Below, piece by piece: positions 18,437-28,420 of a stretch of DNA of 64,000 bases (its first letter is position 1; each line of letters opens with the position of its first letter). A model generated the notes under the pieces. It saw only the letters and a program-made list of their open reading frames with translations, did no database searches and was not told the DNA's origin. Made by a program: the position numbers and the translations under genes. The DNA is from Ensifer canadensis (GTDB lineage: Bacteria; Pseudomonadota; Alphaproteobacteria; Rhizobiales; Rhizobiaceae): NCBI RefSeq assembly GCF_017488845.2, contig NZ_CP083371.1, forward strand, positions 496,001 to 560,000, given 5' to 3'.

Positions 18437-20338
18437 GTGGCGTTCAAGAATTTATCGATATTGACCAAGGTCGGCCTCGTGGTCGTGGTCATGGGCATTT
18501 CGTCAACCCTGATCGCCCTTGCCGGTGCGCGCGGGCTCTCTTCACTCGGCACGACGATCGTCGAAGTCGGCGCCCGCGAAGAAGCCGCGCGCGAGGCGAT
18601 GGACCTCAGGGTCGATATCATCGCCATCAGCCGCATGACCTATCAATTGGCCGCTACGCCCGGTAAGGCTTCGGAGTTCGGTGCGGAAACGGAAACGCGC
18701 GCCGCTGAAATGCTCGCTCGCGTCACCAAGATCGAGGCGGTCGCCGACGATGCCGAGGACAAGCTTCTCAACGACATCCGCACGACGCTGAACAGCTACT
18801 TCGACGAGATCCGCGCAATGATTGCCGTTGCCGGATCGAATGGCGCCGACGCCGCTGCCGTCAAGGCCGCGCTCGACAAGGCGCTCGACGCCCAGAAGAC
18901 CGTGACGTCCGCCGTCAAGGCCTACAGCACCTATTCCGGCGATGCTCTTGCCGCTGCTCGCGCCGAGGCGCTCGAATCTTCCTCCGTCGCGATGACGATC
19001 CTCTTGGCTGCAGCCGGCGCCTGTATCGTCTTCGGCGTGGCCGTCAGCCTGCTCGTCGCGCGCCGCGGCATCGTGCTTCCGGTGCAAACGCTGACGTCGA
19101 TCATGAGCGAACTTGCCGACGGCAAGCTTGATGGCGATGGAGCCGACCCTTCACGCCGCGACGAGATCGGCGAGATGGGCCGCGCCGTCGAAGTCTTCCG
19201 CAAGAACGCCATCAGCATGCGCGACATGAAGGCCCAGGAGGCGGCGCTGCATGCACGCAGCAGCGATCTCCAGTCCAACATCAGCATCGTGGTTGCCGCG
19301 GCCGTTGCCGGCGATTTCACCGGTCGCATCACCAAGGACTACGATAACGAGGACCTCAACCGCTTTGCCGCCAGCGTCAACGAGCTGGTATCGAGCGTCG
19401 ATTTGACGGTCAACGAGGTCCGCCGCGTCGTGGCAGCACTCGCAGACGCCGACCTGACGCAATCCATGCGCGGTGAATTCCACGGCGCGTTCGCCGAGCT
19501 TCAGACCAACGTCAACGCCACGATGGTGACCCTGCGCTCGACGATGCAGAACGTCCGTACTGCGGCGGGCACGATCAACGACAATTCGGTGGAGTTGAGC
19601 TCGGCGGCTAACGATTTGTCGAAGCGTACCGAGCAACAGGCGGCAGCACTCGAAGAGACAGCGGCGGCCCTCGACGAAATCACCTCGACGGTCCGGACCG
19701 CGTCTGCGCGGGCCAATGAGGCGCACGAGATGGTGCGCGCCACCAAGGACAGTGCCGGACGATCGGGTGCGATCGTGCGCAGCGCAATCGACGCCATGGG
19801 CCGCATCGAGGATTCGTCGAACCGGATCAACCAGATCATCTCGGTGATCGACGAGATCGCCTTCCAGACCAATCTACTGGCGCTCAACGCTGGCGTCGAG
19901 GCCGCCCGTGCCGGCGAGGCCGGACGCGGCTTTGCCGTCGTCGCCCAGGAAGTCCGCGAGTTGGCGCAGCGTTCGGCGAACGCCGCCAAGGAGATCAAGA
20001 CGCTGATCCACAGCTCCGCAAGCGAGGTCGAAAACGGCGTGTCGCTGGTGCGCTCGACCGGCGAGGCGCTGTTGGAGATCGAGACCCTGGTCAACAATGT
20101 CAGCGGCCACGTCAATACGATCGCGACCGCCGCACGCGAACAGGCAACCGCACTGCAGGAGATCAATACCTCGGTCAACCACATGGACCAGATGACCCAG
20201 CAGAATGCGGCAATGGTTGAAGAAACGACGGCTGCGAGCGGAACGCTCGCCGAAGAAAGCCGCCAGCTCCGCACGATGCTGGCGAAGTTCAAGCTGGAAG
20301 GTGTTGCAACGCGCGAAAGCTGGAGCCGCGCCGCCTGA
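18437..20338 (+). CDS. Methyl-accepting chemotaxis protein
   Basis: A 633-residue chemoreceptor. Membrane segments lie at about 11-33 and 184-207, enclosing a helical periplasmic sensor domain of the four-helix-bundle type. A HAMP domain (starting [14 protein letters not shown]) and a second HAMP-like stretch (residues ~275-380) follow. The cytoplasmic hairpin tip reads [21 protein letters not shown] and [18 protein letters not shown], the CheA/CheW contact. No C-terminal methylesterase-docking pentapeptide is present. The start is GTG with AGGAG nine bases upstream. It is a single gene between two terminators; the ligand is unknown. Confidence 0.9.
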   Translation: MAFKNLSILTKVGLVVVVMGISSTLIALAGARGLSSLGTTIVEVGAREEAAREAMDLRVDIIAISRMTYQLAATPGKASEFGAETETRAAEMLARVTKIEAVADDAEDKLLNDIRTTLNSYFDEIRAMIAVAGSNGADAAAVKAALDKALDAQKTVTSAVKAYSTYSGDALAAARAEALESSSVAMTILLAAAGACIVFGVAVSLLVARRGIVLPVQTLTSIMSELADGKLDGDGADPSRRDEIGEMGRAVEVFRKNAISMRDMKAQEAALHARSSDLQSNISIVVAAAVAGDFTGRITKDYDNEDLNRFAASVNELVSSVDLTVNEVRRVVAALADADLTQSMRGEFHGAFAELQTNVNATMVTLRSTMQNVRTAAGTINDNSVELSSAANDLSKRTEQQAAALEETAAALDEITSTVRTASARANEAHEMVRATKDSAGRSGAIVRSAIDAMGRIEDSSNRINQIISVIDEIAFQTNLLALNAGVEAARAGEAGRGFAVVAQEVRELAQRSANAAKEIKTLIHSSASEVENGVSLVRSTGEALLEIETLVNNVSGHVNTIATAAREQATALQEINTSVNHMDQMTQQNAAMVEETTAASGTLAEESRQLRTMLAKFKLEGVATRESWSRAA

Positions 20339-20359
20339 CGAAACGGCCCCGAGCAAGAG

Positions 20360-20386
20360 AGAAGGGTCGGCGTCGCCGGCCCTTCT
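20360..20386. terminator. Bidirectional hairpin between chemoreceptor and aldehyde dehydrogenase genes
   Basis: AGAAGGGTCGGC pairs with GCCGGCCCTTCT across a three-base loop with one G-T wobble. The genes on either side converge, so it can end transcription from both; T-rich sequence follows on the plus side. Confidence 0.7.
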
Positions 20387-20409
20387 GTCATTTCATTCGC
20401 TCGACTGCC

Positions 20410-21954
20410 CTACGCCTCCGGGGCATAGCCGAAGACGACGGCAGGATTTTCCGCGGTTTCGACCCAGACGCTCTTTGTCTGGGTGTAGGCGAGCAGCGCG
20501 TCGCGGCCGCTGGAGCGGCCGTATCCGGAGCGGCCGAAGCCGCCGAAGGGCGACATCACGCTGATCGTCTTGTAGCCATTGATCCAGAACGTGCCGGCGC
20601 GCACGCGCGCGGCCATGCGGTGGGCTCGCCCGACGTCCCGTGTCCACACAGCGCCCGCGAGACCGTAAGGGTTGTTGTTGGCAAGCGCCACCGCTTCTTC
20701 CTCGTCGTCAAAGACCGTGACGCCGACGACCGGGCCGAAGACTTCCTCGCGCGCGATGGTCATGTCGGGCTTGACGTTGTCGAGGATGGTCGGGGCAAAG
20801 AAGAAGCCGCCGGAGGACGAAAGCGCTGCGGGCTTGGCGCCGCCGGTTGCAAGCGTTGCGCCTTCGGCAACACCCTGGCGCACCATCTCGTCGATCTTTG
20901 CCCATTGGCGGGCATTGTTGATCGGGCCAATCTGGGTGGCGTCGAGATAGGGATCGCCGACCGGGATGCGTTCGGCGGCGCGGGCATAACGCTCGACGAA
21001 TTGCTGATGCACCGAGCGGTGGATCAACAGACGGGAACCGGCAACGCAGCTCTGGCCGGCGCCCGAGAAGATGGCCGACTGCGCGCCGACGATCGCCCGG
21101 CCGACATCCGCATCGGCAAAGACGATGTTGCCGGACTTGCCGCCGAGTTCGAGAATGCAGGGCACGACGTTCTTCGCAGCTGCTGCCGCAATCGCAGATC
21201 CGGCCTGGGCCGAGCCGACGAAGACGACGAGCGCTGTCTGCTGATGGGCAACCATCGCGGCGCCTGCGGTCACGCCCTGGCCGGCGATGACGTTGACGAG
21301 TCCGCGCGGTGCGCCGCCCGCCTCGCAAAGTGCTCCGAGGACAAGCGTGCTGAGCGGCGTCAGCTCCGACGGTTTGATCACGACGCCGTTGCCGGCGCAG
21401 ATCGCCGGTGCGATCTGCCAGCCGCCGGTAAAGAGCGGCGCGTTCCAGGGCGTGATCTGGGCAACGACGCCGACCGGTTCGTGCCTGATGTAGTTCAGGT
21501 GTGAGGTCGGGACCGGAATGACCTCGCCGTGCAGCTTGTCGCACCAGCCGGCATAATATTCGAACATCTCGGCGACCCGCAGCGCTTCGCCGCGGATATC
21601 GCGGATCGGCCGGCCAGCGGAACGGCTTTCGAGCTCGGCCAGTTCCGGTGCGCGCTCACGGATCTTGCGGGCGATCTCGTTCATCACCCGGCCGCGGGCG
21701 GATGCCGTCATGGCCATCCACTCGCGCTGCGCCCGCGTCGCCGCTTCCATGCCCGCATCGATGACGTCGTTGCCGGCGTCCTTGAACGTGGCGAAAACCT
21801 CGCCGGTCGCCGGGTCGGTCAGGTTCTGCTCAGGCCCGGAGCCTGCCACCAGCACGCCGTCGACATAGCTTCCGATCTCGCTGCCGGGCAGGAAGCCATG
21901 AAACAGCGCGCGGATGCGCTCGGCCTTGGCGGCCGGCATGGTCATGTCGTTCAT
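20410..21954 (-). CDS. NAD(P)-dependent aldehyde dehydrogenase
   Basis: A 514-residue member of the aldehyde dehydrogenase superfamily. Key features are TPWNAPLF near 168, the Rossmann segment VFVGSAQAGSAIA, Glu269 in LELGGKSGNIVFADAD as general base and Cys303 in FSGAGQSCVAGSR as nucleophile. The C-terminal EEVFGPVVGVTVFDDEEEAV and FGGFGRSGYGR motifs are intact. The start follows a GGGGAAG site. It lies 18 bases after a beta-hydroxyacid dehydrogenase gene and is probably co-transcribed with it. Substrate cannot be named; the family ranges over betaine aldehyde, semialdehydes and sugar-derived aldehydes. Confidence 0.88.
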   Translation of the reverse strand: MNDMTMPAAKAERIRALFHGFLPGSEIGSYVDGVLVAGSGPEQNLTDPATGEVFATFKDAGNDVIDAGMEAATRAQREWMAMTASARGRVMNEIARKIRERAPELAELESRSAGRPIRDIRGEALRVAEMFEYYAGWCDKLHGEVIPVPTSHLNYIRHEPVGVVAQITPWNAPLFTGGWQIAPAICAGNGVVIKPSELTPLSTLVLGALCEAGGAPRGLVNVIAGQGVTAGAAMVAHQQTALVVFVGSAQAGSAIAAAAAKNVVPCILELGGKSGNIVFADADVGRAIVGAQSAIFSGAGQSCVAGSRLLIHRSVHQQFVERYARAAERIPVGDPYLDATQIGPINNARQWAKIDEMVRQGVAEGATLATGGAKPAALSSSGGFFFAPTILDNVKPDMTIAREEVFGPVVGVTVFDDEEEAVALANNNPYGLAGAVWTRDVGRAHRMAARVRAGTFWINGYKTISVMSPFGGFGRSGYGRSSGRDALLAYTQTKSVWVETAENPAVVFGYAPEA

Positions 21955-21972
21955 TGTCTTCCCCTTGTCGTC

Positions 21973-22857
21973 TCAGTTGTCGTTGGCCGTGGCGCGAAAG
22001 GCGCCCATGCGGGTGAAGTCGTCGGCATTGTCGAGCGGGCTTTCGGCCCAGAGCCGAGCGACTGCCGCCGAAAGCGGCAGTGCGGCGCCGGTGCGGGCGG
22101 CAAGCTCACTTGCAAGCCGCACGTCCTTGCGCATCAGGCCCATGGTGAAGCCGCTGTCGAAGCGGTCGTTCATCACCCAGGTCGGGAAATGCACTTCGCT
22201 GATCATCGATTTGCCCGAGGCGGCGTTCAGCACCTTGAGCGCCTGTTCGGGCTCTAGCCCTGCCGAAAGCGCCAGCTTCAGGCCCTCGCCCGTCGTCACC
22301 ATATGGGCGGCTGCAAGCAAGTTGTTGACGAGCTTGGCGACATTGCCGGCACCGCTTGGGCCCACATGCAGGGCCTTGGCCGCCATCGCATCGATCACCA
22401 TTTTCGCGCGGGTAACATCGGCGTCACGGCCGCCGATCATCATCGTCAGCATGCCGCTTGCAGCACCCGCCGGCCCGCCCGAGACGGGCGCATCGAGGAA
22501 ACCGTGGCCAAGTGCGTTGAGACCGGCGGCGAGATCGCGCGAAACGTCGGGTTCCGACGTCGACGTGTCGATGATGACGACACGGTCGTCGGCAGCCTTC
22601 AGGGCGTCAAGATTGGCCTCGACGACGGCTGCGACGTCCTTGGCGGTCGGCAGCGAGAAAACGATGAAATCGGTATCGACGAAGACGTCGGCAAGCGTTT
22701 CGCAAGGCGCCACACCGCCTTCGTCCGCCAGCTTGCGTCTGCCGTCGGAAAGGTCGAAGCCCTTCACCGCAAAGCCGTTGCTGGCGAGCGTGGTCGCCAT
22801 GCCGAGCCCCATGGCTCCAAGCCCGACCACGCCTATCGCTCTCTCTTTCGTCGTCAT
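21973..22857 (-). CDS. NAD(P)-dependent beta-hydroxyacid dehydrogenase (3-hydroxyisobutyrate / tartronate-semialdehyde reductase family)
   Basis: A 294-residue oxidoreductase. The N-terminal Rossmann fold carries GVVGLGAMGLGMA at residues 9-21. DAPVSGGPAGAASGMLTMMIGG is the substrate-binding signature, and GNVAKLVNN contains catalytic Lys175. It belongs with GarR, HIBADH and L-threonate dehydrogenase. A GTG 12 bases upstream is possible, but the GAGGGTG site is well placed only for the ATG used here. It precedes the aldehyde dehydrogenase gene in one transcription unit, suggesting consecutive oxidation steps on a hydroxyacid or its aldehyde. Confidence 0.85.
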   Translation of the reverse strand: MTTKERAIGVVGLGAMGLGMATTLASNGFAVKGFDLSDGRRKLADEGGVAPCETLADVFVDTDFIVFSLPTAKDVAAVVEANLDALKAADDRVVIIDTSTSEPDVSRDLAAGLNALGHGFLDAPVSGGPAGAASGMLTMMIGGRDADVTRAKMVIDAMAAKALHVGPSGAGNVAKLVNNLLAAAHMVTTGEGLKLALSAGLEPEQALKVLNAASGKSMISEVHFPTWVMNDRFDSGFTMGLMRKDVRLASELAARTGAALPLSAAVARLWAESPLDNADDFTRMGAFRATANDN

Positions 22858-22996
22858 ATCCGGTGTCACCCTCAGCGTTTGTTTTGGTGCTGAGAAGGTG
22901 GCACGGGGTATCCGGGGCGGGTAGACGGCGGGGCCGGTACACTGCGTTGCTGGCGCCGCAACGTCGGTGGTTCAGCGGATGCCGGCCCGAGGCATC

Positions 22997-23094
22997 GAGC
23001 GTTTCCGGTTTTGGCGGAGTGGCAGAAACGCCCGATCCCTTTGCTTTAGGCATTCCCGACGGAAAACCGCTTGGCTCTTTTCCTGGAAATGCTC
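22997..23094. repeat. Palindromic intergenic repeat, family A copy 2 (inverted)
   Basis: Reads GAGCGTTTCCGG at its left end and TTTTCCTGGAAATGCTCC at its right end, with CGACGGAAAACCGCTTGG inside. This is the reverse complement of the element at 3272. It is the most diverged copy in its middle. It sits seven bases beyond the TGA stop of the quinone oxidoreductase gene, with the same orientation relative to that gene as the other copies have to theirs. Confidence 0.7.
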
Positions 23095-23100
23095 CAATCG

Positions 23101-24090
23101 TCAGATTGTCACGACGATCTTGCCGAACTGTTCGTTCGTCTCGAGATAGCGATGCGCCTCGACGATCTGCTCGAACGGAAAGGTCCTGGCGATGACCGGT
23201 TGCAACGAACCTGAGGTCAGCCCGTCGAGGATGAAGGCCTTGGCCGCCTCCAGCCGCTGGGGATTACCGATGATCTCGTGGACGAGGTAACCACGCAACG
23301 TCAGCGTCTTGCTGAGGACGGCAAACAGCGGAAAAGGCGTGGGCTCAGGGCTGAGGCCGCCATATTCGATCAGGATGCCGCCATGTGACATCGCCGCCGT
23401 CAGCGGTTCGAATATCGGCCCGCCGATCGGGTCGAATACCACGTGGATGCCCTGCGGACCGGCAATCTCCTTCAGTCGGGCTTCCAGGTCTTCCTCCGCT
23501 GAGGCGATCACATGGGCTGCGCCGAAATCGAACAAGGCCTGCTTCTTGGCAGAGGTTCGCGTGACGGCAATTGCGGTTGCGCCGACCAGGTTGGCGATCT
23601 GGATGGCCGCCAATCCGACACTGCTCGAGGCGGCGGTGATCACGACCAAATCTTGCCTGCCGAGCTTGGCGATGTCGATCAGGGCGCCATAGGCCGTGAG
23701 ATATTGCATCCAGACGGCTGCTGCCGCTTCCCAGTTGAGCGACGGCGGATGCTTGACCACCTGCGCGGCAGGGACGGTGACCAGCTCACCATAGGCGGGC
23801 CAGCGGACCATCGATATCGGCGGAATGATGCTGACGGCGTCGCCTGGCGCGAAACCGTCGACCCCGCCGCCAATCGTTTCGATCACCCCCGCAGCCTCGA
23901 GGCCAAGACCGGACGGCAATGTCGGCGTCTCGATGTACCGGCCCGAGCGCAGCAGCGCCTCGGCGCGATTGAGGCCAAGGGCCTTGACGCGAATCTGGAC
24001 CTCGCCGGTACCGGCTCCGGCAACATCGTGATCCTCAATGCGCAGAACCTCCGGACCACCATGCTCATGAAAACGAACGACGCGTGCCAT
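23101..24090 (-). CDS. Zinc-independent quinone oxidoreductase-like protein (MDR superfamily)
   Basis: A 329-residue medium-chain dehydrogenase/reductase. The GroES-like half includes VRFHEHGGPEVLRIED and GLGLEAAGVIETIGGGVDGFAPGD; the usual zinc-ligand GHE motif is absent, as in quinone oxidoreductases. The nucleotide-binding half has AASSSVGLAAIQIANLVGA and ends EAHRYLETNEQFGKIVVTI. It reduces quinones or alpha,beta-unsaturated carbonyls with NADPH in characterised relatives. It is divergent from a LysR-type gene 104 bases away, the classic arrangement for a regulator and its target. Confidence 0.85.
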   Translation of the reverse strand: MARVVRFHEHGGPEVLRIEDHDVAGAGTGEVQIRVKALGLNRAEALLRSGRYIETPTLPSGLGLEAAGVIETIGGGVDGFAPGDAVSIIPPISMVRWPAYGELVTVPAAQVVKHPPSLNWEAAAAVWMQYLTAYGALIDIAKLGRQDLVVITAASSSVGLAAIQIANLVGATAIAVTRTSAKKQALFDFGAAHVIASAEEDLEARLKEIAGPQGIHVVFDPIGGPIFEPLTAAMSHGGILIEYGGLSPEPTPFPLFAVLSKTLTLRGYLVHEIIGNPQRLEAAKAFILDGLTSGSLQPVIARTFPFEQIVEAHRYLETNEQFGKIVVTI

Positions 24091-24194
24091 CAGCCATAAA
24101 CTCCGTAATGATTGAACTGAATAAGCTATGCGCGTCGGCTGGAATTCGATAAATGTCGGATTTGGCAGAGCAGTAGAAACCAGGAGTTTCGAAT

Positions 24195-25094
24195 ATGGAT
24201 CGCCTTACGAGCATGGCGGTGTTCGTCAAAGCCGTGGATCTCGGCTCGTTTGCGGCCGCCTCGGAAGCGCTCGACCTTTCCGGGCCGATGGTCGGCAAGC
24301 ATGTTCGGTTTCTCGAAGAGCGGCTCGGCGTGCGTCTGATCAACCGCACGACGCGTCGACAGAGCCTGACCGAATTCGGTCGCGCCTATTATGACCGCTG
24401 CCGTGTCATCCTTGCGGAGGCCGAAGCGGCAGACGCACTTGCGGCCGATCAGCTTTCCGAGCCGCGCGGTCGGTTGCGCGTCACCATGCCGGCGCTGCTC
24501 GGCCGGCGGTGCGTCGCGCCCATTCTGATGGAGTTTGCCCGGAAATACCCAAGGCTCGAGCTTGAGCTCTCCTTCGGCGATCGCATCGTCGATCTCGCCG
24601 AGGATGGTTACGACCTTGCCATCCGCACCGGCACTCTGGAGGACAGGTCCGGGCTGATCGCCCGTCGGCTTGCCAGCCACAGCATGGTTGTGTGCGCATC
24701 GCCGTCCTATGTCGAGCGCCATGGCACCCCGAGACAGATCGACGATCTGGGCGGCCATCATGCGGTGACATATAATAGACCTGGATGGGTGCATCCCTGG
24801 CTTTTCCCGCGCGACGGGCAGCAGGTTTTGGAAGTGACGCCCGCCAATCGCTTGCGGCTGGACGATCTCGAGGCCATCGCCGATGCTGCGGCTGCCGGAA
24901 TGGGGCTGGCCTGGTTGCCGTCGTGGCTCGTTCGCCACCGCATCAAGTCCGGCGTCCTTGTCGAAGTGTTGCAAGGCGAGCCGGGATATGTGTTCGACAA
25001 CTATGCCCTTTGGTTGCGCACGCCGCACTTGCCGCTGAAAGTCCGTCTTGCGGTCGATGCGCTGGTGGCCGCTTTGCCCACGGCGATGATCTAA
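24195..25094 (+). CDS. LysR-family transcriptional regulator
   Basis: A 299-residue regulator with an N-terminal winged helix (residues 1-60: MAVFVKAVDLGSFAAASEAL, then HVRFLEERLGVRLINRTTR) and a periplasmic-binding-protein-like effector domain from about 90. It belongs to the large group that act on neighbouring oxidoreductase genes. Divergent placement next to the quinone oxidoreductase gene makes that gene the probable target. The effector is unknown. Confidence 0.88.
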   Translation: MDRLTSMAVFVKAVDLGSFAAASEALDLSGPMVGKHVRFLEERLGVRLINRTTRRQSLTEFGRAYYDRCRVILAEAEAADALAADQLSEPRGRLRVTMPALLGRRCVAPILMEFARKYPRLELELSFGDRIVDLAEDGYDLAIRTGTLEDRSGLIARRLASHSMVVCASPSYVERHGTPRQIDDLGGHHAVTYNRPGWVHPWLFPRDGQQVLEVTPANRLRLDDLEAIADAAAAGMGLAWLPSWLVRHRIKSGVLVEVLQGEPGYVFDNYALWLRTPHLPLKVRLAVDALVAALPTAMI

Positions 25095-25252
25095 GCCGTG
25101 AACCCATAAACCGGACGACTGAGATGGGCGTGGATCCCGCCCGTCCGTTTGGTCAAAGACGGGAACCTGACGTCGGTGGCGGAACGCGCCATGACCAGGA
25201 GCAGACGACGTATCGAAGGCAACCGCCCGCCGCCATCAGCTTTACGTCAGGT

Positions 25253-25618
25253 TCAGTCCTTCTTGAACTCGAATAGCTCGATGACGTTGCCCGACGGATC
25301 TTCGAGTAGGATGGCGCGGCCGGCACCGCCGTCGCTGATTTCACCGCGGAATCTTGCATCAGTGCGGCGCAACCGCTCAATGAGGACATCGACCTCGTTT
25401 GTAATGATCATAAATCGGTTCCACCCGCCCGGCTTCGGATCACCGCCGGCCTGACCACCGCTCCCGGCACCTGGGGCGCTGAGATACAGCGTCAGGTCGT
25501 CGCGCAGCAGCGCGGCGAACTTGCCCGGGTTGTGCTTGTCGATCTTGAATTCGAGATTGTCTCGATAAAACGCGACCGCCTCGTCGACGTCCGCGACGAT
25601 GTATCGGACGGATGCCAT
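25253..25618 (-). CDS. VOC (glyoxalase/bleomycin-resistance) superfamily protein
   Basis: A 121-residue single-module pair of beta-alpha-beta-beta-beta repeats. IVADVDEAVAFYRDNLEFKI opens the first repeat, and AILLEDPSGNVIELFEF closes the second with its conserved metal-ligand-type glutamate (NVIELFE). VOC proteins are small metal-dependent lyases, dioxygenases or drug-binding proteins; nothing here decides which. It has its own transcription unit, converging with the LysR gene on one side. Confidence 0.8.
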   Translation of the reverse strand: MASVRYIVADVDEAVAFYRDNLEFKIDKHNPGKFAALLRDDLTLYLSAPGAGSGGQAGGDPKPGGWNRFMIITNEVDVLIERLRRTDARFRGEISDGGAGRAILLEDPSGNVIELFEFKKD

Positions 25619-25725
25619 TCAACCTTCTCCTCTGTCCTGGAGCTACAACGGTCAACTCGCGTAAAGGTTTCCTGTCGGTGGAACTGAGTGCAGAACGGGC
25701 CGTCCGGATGCCGGTTCGGTAAGCC

Positions 25726-26643
25726 TCAGGCTTTGAAGGACTGCATTTCCTGCGCGAGATGCTGGCCGAGTTTTTCTACCGAGAGCGGCAGGCGGCGATG
25801 CGCACGCACCATCAGGTGAGCGCTCGCCTCGCGCAGCAGCGGATCTTCAAGGTCGACCGCCTGCATGACGCCGCGGTCGATTTCGCCGGAGACGGCGGTC
25901 CTCGGCAGGAAGGTGACGCCGAGACCGGAGGCGACGAAACGGCGCAACACTTCGATCGAATGGGTTTCGAGCAACGGCGCCAGTGCCATGCCGGCGTCGG
26001 CGGCGACGCGGGCAACGATCTGGGTGACGCCGTTGCCTTTGCCGAGCATGGCGCAGGGCGAGGTCAGACAGTCCGCCAGTTTCAGACCGGTGCGGCTGGC
26101 GAGGGCATGCCCGATCGGAGCAATGACGCAAAGCGGCTGGCGGGCGATTGCCAGCGCCCGGATGCGCGGGTCCGTCAGCGGTGTGTAGGCGATGCCGATA
26201 TCCGCGTCGCTGTTGGCGATGGCATCGACCACGTCCTCGGTGCTGCCGAGTTCGACGATATAGCGGACGTATGAATGCGCCCTCGAGAATGACGACAGCC
26301 CGTGTTCGACAAGGTCCGCCATAAAACCTTCGCCGCAGCGAATGCGGATGCGCGTCTGCTGGACGCCGCGGATCTGGTCGAGCTGTTCGGCGAGCAGGCC
26401 GTTGTCTTCAAGAACACGCTTGCCGTGTTCGAGAACGAGTTCGCCGGCATCCGTCAGCACTGTGCCGCGTGCTGTTCGTTCGAACAGCGCAAGGCCGATC
26501 TCGCGTTCGGTGTCGGCGATCTGGCGGCTGACGACCGACGGCGCCAGCCCCATGTGTTCGGCCGCACCCCGGATCGATCCGATGCGGGCAACGGCCATAA
26601 AAATCTTGAGCGCTTTCGCGTCGAGCACGTCCATGGTGGTCAT
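25726..26643 (-). CDS. LysR-family transcriptional regulator, last gene of the amidohydrolase/DUF3100 operon
   Basis: A regulator of about 305 residues. The helix-turn-helix is in AKALKIFMAVARIGSIRGAAEHMGLAPSVVSRQIADTE; the effector-binding domain follows, with ADIGIAYTPL and GLGVTFLPR typical of the family. The start used is the ATG 22 bases after the amidohydrolase stop; a TTG further upstream and an ATG nine bases downstream are possible, and none has a strong ribosome-binding site. Unusually for LysR it reads in the same direction as the genes it probably controls. The promoter region beyond the DUF3100-like gene holds a LysR-like box. Confidence 0.82.
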   Translation of the reverse strand: MTTMDVLDAKALKIFMAVARIGSIRGAAEHMGLAPSVVSRQIADTEREIGLALFERTARGTVLTDAGELVLEHGKRVLEDNGLLAEQLDQIRGVQQTRIRIRCGEGFMADLVEHGLSSFSRAHSYVRYIVELGSTEDVVDAIANSDADIGIAYTPLTDPRIRALAIARQPLCVIAPIGHALASRTGLKLADCLTSPCAMLGKGNGVTQIVARVAADAGMALAPLLETHSIEVLRRFVASGLGVTFLPRTAVSGEIDRGVMQAVDLEDPLLREASAHLMVRAHRRLPLSVEKLGQHLAQEMQSFKA

Positions 26644-26665
26644 GTGCGACGGAAACGGTTTGAGG

Positions 26666-27832
26666 TCAACGACCAAGAGATGTGGCGATCAGCCTTGTCC
26701 AGAGGTCGACGCCCTGCGGAACGATCGCATCGTTGAAATCGTAGTGCGGTGAATGCAGGCCGGGGTTGGCGCCTTCGCGGCGTGCGCCGAGCCAGAGGTA
26801 ACAGCCGGGGCGTTGCTCCAGCATGAAGGCGAAATCTTCCGCAGCCATGCTGGGGGCGGCATCGACGACCGAAAGGGCACTGTCCTTTGCTGCGACCGAG
26901 CGCACGAAGGCGGCCGATGCAGCATCGTTGATCGTGGCGGGATAGCGGTACTGATAGTCGAGATCGGCGCTGCAGCCGAGGCCCTCGGCGATGGCCGCCG
27001 TCAGCGTCCGCATGCGCTTTTCGAGGATTTCTCCGACTTCTTTCGCAAACCAGCGTGTCGTGCCGCGGATGACAGCTTCCTGCGGGATGACATTCCAGGC
27101 ATCGCCGCCGTGGATCTGGGTCACGGAGACGACGGCTGCGTCGAGCGGCGAGACGTTGCGGCTGGCAATCGTCTGCAGCGCGGAGACGATCTGGGCTGCG
27201 GCAACCAGCGGGTCGGCGCCCTCATGCGGCATCGCCCCGTGGGCGCCTCTGCCGGTGATGCGGATTTCGAACACGCCGAAGGCGGCCATCATCGCGTCGT
27301 CGCGGGCAACGCAGGTGCCGACGTTAAGCGCCGGCCAATTGTGCAGGGCATAGACTGCGTCAGCCGGAAAATCACGGAAGAGGCCGTCGGCGACCATGGC
27401 GCGGGCGCCACCTTCCGCTTCTTCCGCCGGCTGGAAAATGAAGTGTACGGTACCGTCGAAATCCATCTCGGAGGCTTGTCGCGCCGCGGCGAGCAGCATC
27501 GAGACGTGACCGTCATGGCCGCAGGCATGCATCTTGCCGGATGTTTTCGACGCGTAGGCAACGCCGCTGGCCTCGACGATCGGCAGCGCGTCCATGTCGG
27601 CGCGGATGGCGATGGCGCGGGTCGAAGTGCCGCGTGACAGCGTGCCGACAAGGCCGGTGCCGGCATAGCCGGTTTTGGTCGCGATGCCCCATTCGGCAAG
27701 CTTGCCGGCAATGAAGGCGGAGGTTTCCCGTTCCTCGAAGGCGAGTTCCGGGTGGGCGTGCAGGTGATGGCGCCAGGCGATCGTTTCCGCGATACGGTCG
27801 GGGCTGATGTCGTGGCGGCTCATCTCGTTCAT
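26666..27832 (-). CDS. M20-family amidohydrolase (hippurate/IAA-amino acid hydrolase type)
   Basis: A 388-residue metal-dependent amidase. WRHHLHAHPELAFEE near the N-terminus, MHACGHDGH (metal-ligand Cys/His), QPAEEAEGGA (catalytic and ligand glutamates), the dimerisation domain with GAHGAMPHEGADP, and APSMAAEDFAFM near the C-terminus are the M20 peptidase D hallmarks. Family members split N-acyl or N-aroyl amino acids in the cytoplasm. It follows two genes for membrane proteins, so the substrate is probably imported or its product exported by them. The ATG used lies close behind an AGACAGG site; an ATG nine bases later is also possible. Confidence 0.85.
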   Translation of the reverse strand: MNEMSRHDISPDRIAETIAWRHHLHAHPELAFEERETSAFIAGKLAEWGIATKTGYAGTGLVGTLSRGTSTRAIAIRADMDALPIVEASGVAYASKTSGKMHACGHDGHVSMLLAAARQASEMDFDGTVHFIFQPAEEAEGGARAMVADGLFRDFPADAVYALHNWPALNVGTCVARDDAMMAAFGVFEIRITGRGAHGAMPHEGADPLVAAAQIVSALQTIASRNVSPLDAAVVSVTQIHGGDAWNVIPQEAVIRGTTRWFAKEVGEILEKRMRTLTAAIAEGLGCSADLDYQYRYPATINDAASAAFVRSVAAKDSALSVVDAAPSMAAEDFAFMLEQRPGCYLWLGARREGANPGLHSPHYDFNDAIVPQGVDLWTRLIATSLGR

Positions 27833-27887
27833 CCTGTCTCTGCACATTGGAAACCGGCCGCAAACGCGGCCGGCCTGCTGTTCTATC

Positions 27888-28403
27888 CTACTGGCCCAAT
27901 CTCAGGAACAGGTCGGCAACGACGACGGAGCCCATATAGGTTCCGATCATCACGCAGATCGCCACGATGACGATCTTCCAGCCCGAACGACGGGCGATGG
28001 CGAATTCGCTCGCTGTCAGCGCCAGGCCGCCATAGGCAAGCGCCGGCGTGGCGAGCGCCAGGAAGTTCAGGTGCTCGACCTGTTCGCTGACCCAGGCAGC
28101 CCCCGGGACGCCGGGAATGGTGATCAGGATCGCGATCAGCGATACCCAGGCGACACCAGGCAGGTAAAAGGGTACGAAGCGGGCAAAGCCGAGGCCGATG
28201 ATGCAGGCGACATAGAGCACCGCCATGCCCGGCAGGGCGATGAGCGGCGACGTGCCCGTTCCGACCCAGTTGGCGATCAGGCCGATGGCGCAGGCGATCA
28301 GCAGCAGCCCGGAGTGTTTGACGACATCGATTTTGCGCTCATCTTCCGCATTCAGCGGCAGGTCATCAGCAAGATTGGTGGTGGTGTTGGTTTGATTGGC
28401 CAT
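27888..28403 (-). CDS. Small membrane protein, partner of the DUF3100-like protein
   Basis: A 171-residue protein with about four to five membrane helices after a hydrophilic, threonine-rich N-terminus of roughly 35 residues. Segments run from SGLLLIACAIGLIANWVG to the C-terminal IVIVAICVMIGTYMGSVVVAD. A GGGGAGACAGG site precedes the ATG. It lies 17 bases after the DUF3100-like gene and before the M20 amidohydrolase gene. The arrangement resembles two-subunit membrane systems in which a small and a large integral membrane protein work together. I do not recognise the family with certainty. Confidence 0.6.
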   Translation of the reverse strand: MANQTNTTTNLADDLPLNAEDERKIDVVKHSGLLLIACAIGLIANWVGTGTSPLIALPGMAVLYVACIIGLGFARFVPFYLPGVAWVSLIAILITIPGVPGAAWVSEQVEHLNFLALATPALAYGGLALTASEFAIARRSGWKIVIVAICVMIGTYMGSVVVADLFLRLGQ

Positions 28404-28420
28404 TGTTCCTGTCTCCCCGA

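Noticed and set aside
26689..27637. Frames on both strands within the M20 amidohydrolase gene
   Set aside because: The amidohydrolase frame has all catalytic motifs; the others are shadows with no recognisable features.
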